Shown: positions 58,786 through 64,000 of the stretch, piece after piece
How the letters are laid out: every line of letters begins with the position of its first letter
How positions within the stretch are numbered: the first letter of the stretch is position 1
The notes under the pieces: generated by a model
What the model saw: the letters and a program-made list of their open reading frames with translations, nothing else
Told to the model about the DNA's origin: nothing
Databases searched by the model: none
Translations under genes and position numbers: made by a program
Assembly (NCBI GenBank): GCA_030849465.1
Contig: JARVLF010000016.1
Coordinates: 1,054,001-1,118,000, forward strand
Source of the DNA: Moesziomyces globuligerus
Taxonomy: Eukaryota; Basidiomycota; Ustilaginomycetes; Ustilaginales; Ustilaginaceae
Length of the DNA stretch: 64,000 nt
Reading direction: 5' to 3'

Positions 58786-59803
58786 GGTTGGTGGTACAAG
58801 AGAGTGCTTTTGGTAGCTCGGAAGGAAGAATCATGCTCAGGTCCGGGCGTGGATTGGATTCGAGGATGTCTGACCGGCGTAGGTGTTGACTGAGGCGACC
58901 GTGCATGCTTCCTAAGTGGAGGTGAACACATGTAATGAGTGTTACGCCCTGTCCGCAGACATGTAAATCACCTCGAAACCCGGTGGAGTTTTTGTCTAGA
59001 ATTTTATGCTGAATTTCAAGGTGCATTTTCGTTCGCGGGAAGGAACCGTTTCCCGACATGGGTGTGCTAGCAGGCTCGCAGCTGTTCAAACACATGTCGG
59101 ACCACTCGTCGGAAGATAAAGCCCGGTGTGGCGCGACAGGGCTTCACGAGGCGCCACAAAGTCGGATACTGAGGCCTGCCTACTTCAGCAGCGGAAGCAA
59201 CGCTACCGCTGTTTGGCTGCGCGTGAGTTGGGCTCGGCGTTCGGAGACGGGAGCGCAGTGGGCATGCATATGCACGAGAAGAGCGGCGCCGAGCGTGGAT
59301 TTTGACATTCGAGCTTCCAAAGTGCGAATCGAACATGCGCGGGCGGAAGGCCAGCTAAAATTGGCGTCGCGTGGGTCTGCTGAGCCTGTGAATTTGTGCG
59401 GCCAACCGGCCGACGAACCGGCGACGCAAAGGCTGCCAACACTCGCCTCGCCCGCTAGCAGGCCTGCACCTCGACCGACTGTGCCGTGCTGTGAGGCGCT
59501 GCGCTGCGCCGCGCTGCGCCGCGCTGTGCTGTGCTGCGAGGGCTAGGCCGCAGGCTCCACAAACGGCTCAGCTGCTTCTTGCCTCGACACCGGTCGTGAC
59601 TGCAGCAACGCGCCGCTTGCAATCTTCCACACCTGCAAATCGTCCAACACCCAGCCCCATCCTCGTTCTCCGCTCACCACCACGTACGTCGGCAAAGCGT
59701 CCAAGAGCCCACGGATCCCTCCTGCCATCAACCTCCGCTGCCGCCGCGCACCTGGCTTCCACGCCAACTTTCTCATCGGCATCGGCCGTAACCATCGCCC
59801 ACA
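58786..59803. promoter_or_regulatory. Divergent intergenic region, TFIIS-M gene / DUF218 gene
   Basis: 1018 bases between divergent starts; contains a GC-rich simple repeat at 59488-59541. No other gene seen. Confidence 0.45.
59488..59541. repeat. GC-rich GCTGCGC/GCTGTGC simple repeat
   Basis: Tandem units of GCTGCGC, GCCGCGCT and GCTGTGCT over about 54 bases, about 260 bases before the DUF218-protein start. Confidence 0.6.
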
Positions 59804-61096
59804 ATGCCCAAGGCGTCTGGATCCACATCGCTCCTCACCGGCGCTCGCAAGTCGGGTATCTCGCTCGCTCTCAATGGCGGAGCTGGTCAGCCGGGCAGCG
59901 TCTCGCTCCACGACCGTCTCTCGGCACGTTCTCGCGTCACAAATCTCGGCGTCGTCCTCCTGCTCGGCTTTGCCGCCTTCTCGACGCTGATCAACCTGCG
60001 CTACATGCTCTTCTACCGTCACGCCAACGCACCACCACTCGGCCTCTCCTCCTGGCAGTCCTTCCATGGCTACACTCCGGACCAACTCAGCTCCAGCGTA
60101 GCTCCGCCTCGGAATGGCACCGACCATCTCAACCACCTCGTCATCGTCACCGGTCACGCTGTCTGGGCAGGCTGCGACGTCACCGGCAAGGACAGTGACG
60201 CAAACTGGGTGCTCGAGGAGTACCAGAAGGGCGGCAGCGTAAAGACCTTCTACAAGCACATCGAGAAGGGCCTCCAGCTCACCGTCGAGGATCCTAGCGC
60301 GCTGCTCATCTTCTCCGGAGGTCAGACCCGCCCCAACTCGCTCCAGACCGAGGCCGAATCCTACTTCTCCCTCGCCGTCTCCGCCAACCTCGAGCTGCCC
60401 ATGATCGCAGGTAGTCTCTCCAACTCCAGCTCGTCCACCTCACCTTCCTCGTCCGTGGGCAGCCTGGCGCACGCCAATGCGGCCGTGGCTACACGACACG
60501 GTCTGCAGGACGCGCGAATGACCACGGAGAACTTTGCGCTGGACAGCTTCGAGAACCTGCTCTTCTCCATCGCGCGCTTCCGCGAGTACACGGGCCACTA
60601 TCCCGGCCGCATCACTGTGGTGGGCTACGGCTTCAAGAAGGCGCGGTTCGAGGAGCTGCATGCCAAGGCGGTGCGCTGGAACACGCAGGGCTTCCTGCGC
60701 AACGGCGAACGCACCTTCCAGTACGTCGGCATCGACGACGAGATCACCGACGCCGAGGCCCAGGCGCAGAACCGCGGCGAGAGGCTCAAGGCGTACAACC
60801 TCTTTGACAAGGACATGTACGGATGCCACGGCAGGCTGAGGGAAAAGAGGGTCGAGAGGAATCCCACTCGTCGCTTCCACCCGTACATGAGCTCCGCTCC
60901 CGAGATCGCCGATCTCCTCAACTGGTGTCCCGCCCCGAACTCGGGTCTGCAGGGCTTGTATCCGGAGAACCTGCCCTGGGACGCCCGCGTCATTGGAACC
61001 GGATGGGGCAGGGGCGCGCTCGAGGTCAAGAAGAACTCGAAGGGAAACATCATCCCAGACACAAGATGGCTCCAGATCGGTAGGGAGCACCGTTAG
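59804..61096 (+). CDS. DUF218 (YdcF-like) single-pass membrane protein
   Basis: A 430-residue protein. One membrane segment near 47-70 (NLGVVLLLGFAAFSTLINLR) after a short basic N-terminus suggests a type II anchor with the domain on the lumenal or outer side. The domain (about 110-400) has LVIVTGHAVWAG, then LLIFSGGQTRPNSLQTEAESY (about 167-187), the hallmark 'SGGqT....sEAesy' of DUF218/YdcF proteins, then NFALDSFENLLFSIARFREYTGHYP and ITVVGYGFKKARFEELHAKAVRW. NGTDHL gives a possible N-glycosylation site. Bacterial members act near the cell envelope, but the activity of the eukaryotic family is unknown. It starts where the frame first has an ATG with the basic leader MPKASGSTS. Confidence 0.85.
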   Translation: MPKASGSTSLLTGARKSGISLALNGGAGQPGSVSLHDRLSARSRVTNLGVVLLLGFAAFSTLINLRYMLFYRHANAPPLGLSSWQSFHGYTPDQLSSSVAPPRNGTDHLNHLVIVTGHAVWAGCDVTGKDSDANWVLEEYQKGGSVKTFYKHIEKGLQLTVEDPSALLIFSGGQTRPNSLQTEAESYFSLAVSANLELPMIAGSLSNSSSSTSPSSSVGSLAHANAAVATRHGLQDARMTTENFALDSFENLLFSIARFREYTGHYPGRITVVGYGFKKARFEELHAKAVRWNTQGFLRNGERTFQYVGIDDEITDAEAQAQNRGERLKAYNLFDKDMYGCHGRLREKRVERNPTRRFHPYMSSAPEIADLLNWCPAPNSGLQGLYPENLPWDARVIGTGWGRGALEVKKNSKGNIIPDTRWLQIGREHR

Positions 61097-61420
61097 AGCT
61101 CCGCGACGGTATCGCCACTCGCCAATCGCCCTCGCGCCTCGTACGCGCTTCGCGGCTGTCCACGGACATTTTCTCCCGTCTCCGCTCAAGAACAGCCTCC
61201 GCCCCCACCATTACATGCAATCTTTGCGATCCTTTTTTTCCCTCTTGTATCTTCGTATCTCTCCAGGTTGGCCGTCTGCTCTCAAGGCAGGTCTATTCGG
61301 CAGTGCTCATAAACAGTTTCACAGTCTCTCGGTGGGATGGGATATCGATTTGGATTAGGCCTTGTGACGACTAGACAACGCCTCTGACTGGCGTAGAGGA
61401 GTGAGTTTCGAAGAGGTATC
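61097..61420. other. Convergent 3' intergenic region
   Basis: 324 bases between the DUF218 and Usp stops, with T-rich stretches typical of 3' UTRs. Nothing else seen. Confidence 0.45.
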
Positions 61421-62128
61421 TTACTTGATGACGAGAACGGGGGCGGTGGAGTGGGAGACGAGGTAGCTCGAGACGGTGCCGGAGGTGGAGAGGCCCTTTT
61501 TCCAGTTGCGTTCGCGCTTGCCGACGAGGACGAGGTCGACGTGGTGGTAGTTTGCGACTCTGAGAAGACTTGCACGGGCGTCGCCGTGGAGGACGTGGAT
61601 GGTGACGTTGAAGCCTCTCTGCTTGAGCTGGGCCTTGTAGGGTTCGAGCTTCTCGATGGCCTGGGCACGGATCTGCTTGAGCAGCTCGTTGTGCTTTTCG
61701 GTATCGATGGTCAGCGGACCTGCGACCCAGGGCGTGGAGATGACATTGGCAGGAAGAACGGTGCAGAGGAAGACGTGGCTGTCGGTGCGCAGCAGCTTGT
61801 TCTCGAGCAGGTACTTGTAGGCCTTGTCGCCGGCTTCGGTGCCGTCGAGTGCGATCAGGATCTTGGCCACCTCGTTCTCGAGCTTGGCACCAGGCACACC
61901 GACGATCTGCTGCTCGCGCGCCTCGGACGGCACAGCCGCCTTCTCGAGCGGGTTCGACGACTCGAGGATGGGCGTCTGCGCGATCGTCGTCATGTGTCCA
62001 CCCGGAGTCGTGGCGCCATCCGCGGACGAGGCGGTGTGGTTCTTCTTGCCCAGACCGGGAAGGCTGAACAGGCTGCGTCGCGGCGACGAAGGCACCGACG
62101 AGGGAGGAGAGTTGACTGGGGAAGTCAT
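61421..62128 (-). CDS. Universal stress protein (UspA-like) with degenerate ATP motif
   Basis: A 235-residue protein. A disordered Ser/Pro-rich N-terminus (1-75) precedes a Usp alpha/beta domain (about 85-235): KILIALDGTEAGDKAYKYLL, VFLCTVLPANVIS, VTIHVLHGDARASLLRVANYHHVDLVLVG and STSGTVSSYLVSHSTAPVLVIK. ATP-binding Usp proteins carry G-x2-G-x9-G-(S/T); here the segment reads GKRERNWKKGLSTSGTVS, with Glu at the second Gly and Ser-Gly reversed at the end, so ATP binding is doubtful. The D in IALDG, also important in ATP-binding members, is present. No membrane segment. Role in stress is inferred from the family only. A promoter region of about 790 bases lies upstream. Confidence 0.88.
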   Translation of the reverse strand: MTSPVNSPPSSVPSSPRRSLFSLPGLGKKNHTASSADGATTPGGHMTTIAQTPILESSNPLEKAAVPSEAREQQIVGVPGAKLENEVAKILIALDGTEAGDKAYKYLLENKLLRTDSHVFLCTVLPANVISTPWVAGPLTIDTEKHNELLKQIRAQAIEKLEPYKAQLKQRGFNVTIHVLHGDARASLLRVANYHHVDLVLVGKRERNWKKGLSTSGTVSSYLVSHSTAPVLVIK

Positions 62129-62920
62129 CTTGCTATCGTTGTCTGAGCAGGAGGCGAAGAGGAGAGATGAAGGGTTGTTGGTCTTATATCTTCAAAGGAA
62201 CGGGGCTCCTCTCGCGCCAAGAGGGGCGTGCGCGAGCTGCGGAGCCCTTGGTGAGAACGCGCGGGCCTGCGCCACCGAACCTTGTTGCTTCTCAGGCGTG
62301 AGGTCTTCCGAGCTTGTTCTGAACCCCGGCCGCGACCGAACGCTGTACGGGATCGGCTTTGATCGATATGCACCTTGTCGCCACTGAAACGATTTGCGGG
62401 TTGATCCGAACCCTTCACCCCTGCCTGCGTCGAATTCTCACCACCCCTTGGGCTCTGGAGCAAACTTTGCCACATGCTGGCAGGTGCCAAGCGACACCGA
62501 CGATCCTTCTGACTCGGCAGCGCTAAGCACCTCGCTCTTCCGCCCAAACCAACGGCTCCAAGCCTGCCCAGCCCGCAACCAGCCTTCGGCTAGCCATGGC
62601 AAAACTTGGATCGGAAACGTAAAAGTGCCCGAACAACGACGTTCGGCGCATTGCTGCAGCTGGCGCCATGCCCCGGCTAGAAAATCCCCCGAAAATTCGC
62701 CGCACTCCCCCACCCGCCCAGAGTCACCGATCCCGACTGCCCAGATCACCGATGCGCAAGTGAGCGAGGATCTTTGGATCTACCTCCCACTTCACTTCAA
62801 GCCGCAGCACCCACACTAGTTCTTGGACACAGCATCGGATTGGCAGACAGCATGACCGTTACAGAAGGAACAGGATGGTATACAGTCAAGAACTTCAACG
62901 CTGGTAGCGGGACCAAGACC
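62129..62920. promoter_or_regulatory. Usp promoter and ING-gene 3' region
   Basis: 792 bases, both neighbours on the minus strand. The part next to the Usp gene should be its promoter; the far part is the ING transcript end. No further gene is seen. Confidence 0.45.
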
Positions 62921-64000
62921 TCAGCGGCGAACCTTGGACTTGGATCCGCCAGAGCTTTTGGACTTCTTGGACTTGGAGGCGCGCGCGTTGCTGGCCCTGC
63001 GTTCGAGACAGGCCTCGCAGTACCACGTGCCCTGGGGCGGCTTGGTGAGTCCGACGCAGCCCAAGTGGAACCACTCGCGCTCGCAGTCGTCGTCGTCGCA
63101 CCCGATCATATCTCCGTACGAGACATTGTTGCAGAAGCAGTACCTTGCCTCGTCCGCATCATCGCCTGCGCCGCCGACCGTCGACGAGGGGCTTTCGGCC
63201 CTGCTCGCCGAGGTCGATCCGGTGTGCGGCGAGTTGGCGGCCGCCGCTGCGCCTCTGGCGCGCGAGTTGCTCGCGCCCGTTCGCCCAGCACGGCTGCGGC
63301 TCTTGGTGTTGCGCGCGTGCGCCTCCTCCTCCTCGTCCGCATCGGCATCGTCCAGATCGTCGTCCTCGTCGTCGCTGCGCTGCGCTGCGGCTGCTCGCAC
63401 CGCGCGGCTGTTGCGACTGCGGCTGGCCGAAGACAGCTCGTCCGCGTCCGTGCCCACCGCCCGCCGCGAGCCATCCTTGCGGCCGCTCGCGCCCTCCTCG
63501 TCGTCCTCGGTGTAGCCGCTGTGCGCATGCGCAGCCCGCGGCAAGCGCGTATTGCTCGCCGCCTGCTGGCTCGACTTGGACCCCGAACCACCGGCATTCG
63601 AGCCGCCCTCGGTCTTCTTCTTGTGCGAGTTCGAGCCATTCGCCGCCGCCTTGACGTCCTCGTCGCCCTTGCCCGCCGCGGCCGTCTTGGCCACTTTGGC
63701 GCTCGAGTTGGAGCTCGAACCACCGATCGCTGCGCCCGAGATGGCCTTGCGCTTCTTGCTGCTCGACGAACCGCCCGTTCCCGCAGCCGACCCAACGACG
63801 GTCGAGGCATCGGCTTTGTGGCTCTTGCCTCCCGCCGCGCTCGCAGCGACAATAGGCGCGGCGACCTTCTTCTTCTTGGAGCCAGAGGCGCCGTTGGCAT
63901 CGACTCCCGCAGCGCCACCTGCAGCGCCAGCGTGGCTGTCGAGGGCAGAGACGAGCTTGCGGTCCTTGAGATGGCCGGGCACGTAGTACTGCTCGAGCTT
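62921..64000 (-). CDS. ING-family PHD-finger protein, C-terminal part (5' end outside window)
   Basis: The frame runs off the right edge; 359 residues are visible. ING proteins (Yng2, Yng1, Pho23 in yeast) bring histone acetyltransferase or deacetylase complexes to H3K4-methylated nucleosomes. Seen: the first residues KLEQYYVPGHLKDRKL probably belong to the end of the N-terminal ING helix region; then a long Ser/Ala/Gly/Lys-rich linker with several acidic patches; then a complete PHD finger near the C-terminus, RYCFCNNVSYGDMIGCD through CEREWFHLGCVGL to GTWYCEACLERR. All eight zinc ligands (Cys4-His-Cys3) and the Tyr and Trp expected in the methyl-lysine cage are present. The PHD most resembles Yng2-type, which would point to NuA4. 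The tail is a basic KSKKSKSS stretch. Confidence 0.92.
   Translation of the reverse strand, partial: KLEQYYVPGHLKDRKLVSALDSHAGAAGGAAGVDANGASGSKKKKVAAPIVAASAAGGKSHKADASTVVGSAAGTGGSSSSKKRKAISGAAIGGSSSNSSAKVAKTAAAGKGDEDVKAAANGSNSHKKKTEGGSNAGGSGSKSSQQAASNTRLPRAAHAHSGYTEDDEEGASGRKDGSRRAVGTDADELSSASRSRNSRAVRAAAAQRSDDEDDDLDDADADEEEEAHARNTKSRSRAGRTGASNSRARGAAAAANSPHTGSTSASRAESPSSTVGGAGDDADEARYCFCNNVSYGDMIGCDDDDCEREWFHLGCVGLTKPPQGTWYCEACLERRASNARASKSKKSKSSGGSKSKVRR

Noticed and set aside
1..64000. Mobile elements, CRISPR arrays, operons
   Set aside because: No transposase, reverse transcriptase, long terminal or direct repeats, or spaced repeats are visible, and the gene set is plainly eukaryotic.

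Overview
The window is nuclear DNA of a basidiomycete fungus, most likely a smut or smut-related yeast (Ustilaginomycotina). The evidence is GC-rich sequence, codons ending mostly in C or G, near-absence of introns, long serine/alanine-rich linkers in proteins, and short gene spacing on both strands. I cannot name the species. I support 23 protein genes (two cut by the window ends) and one intron-containing tRNA gene. I see no transposon, viral, CRISPR or prokaryote-like feature.

Region 1-9.5 kb: the 3' part of the autophagy lipid-transfer gene ATG2 (+), a GH5 exo-beta-1,3-glucanase-like gene (-), an atypical NAD(P)-binding epimerase-like gene (+), and a tight divergent pair of an RS-rich nuclear-type protein (-) and the U5 snRNP assembly factor AAR2 (+). 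Region 9.8-23.2 kb: a large Sec7-domain Arf-GEF of the Gea/GBF1 type (-), mitochondrial succinate dehydrogenase flavoprotein SDH1 (-), the Elongator-associated factor KTI12 (+), and the DEAD-box splicing helicase PRP5 (-). Region 24-36.5 kb: a Trf4-type non-canonical poly(A) polymerase (+), a small acidic BSDC1-like protein (-), mitochondrial phenylalanyl-tRNA synthetase (+) and a 2251-residue DOCK-family GEF (+).

Region 36.5-51 kb is looser. Two gene-free intervals of about 2.7 and 2.8 kb precede an orphan serine-rich protein and a three-RRM TIA-1/PUB1-like protein. Between them lie tRNA-Lys(CUU) with a 29-nt intron, casein kinase 2 alpha (CKA1), and a four-helix membrane protein. Region 51-64 kb is rich in chromatin and transcription genes: an SNF2-type remodeler (-), the Pol I/III subunit RPC19 (+, the only protein gene where I find introns), a protein carrying only a TFIIS central-like domain (-), a DUF218 membrane protein (+), a UspA-like protein (-) and the C-terminal part of an ING-type PHD protein (-).

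The genes do not form one pathway. RNA processing (AAR2, PRP5, TRF4, KTI12, the RS protein), chromatin/transcription (SNF2, RPC19, ING, TFIIS-M) and small-GTPase control (GEA, DOCK) are over-represented, but this may be chance. The most unusual signal is KTI12, whose Walker A lysine is arginine and whose Walker B segment is altered.
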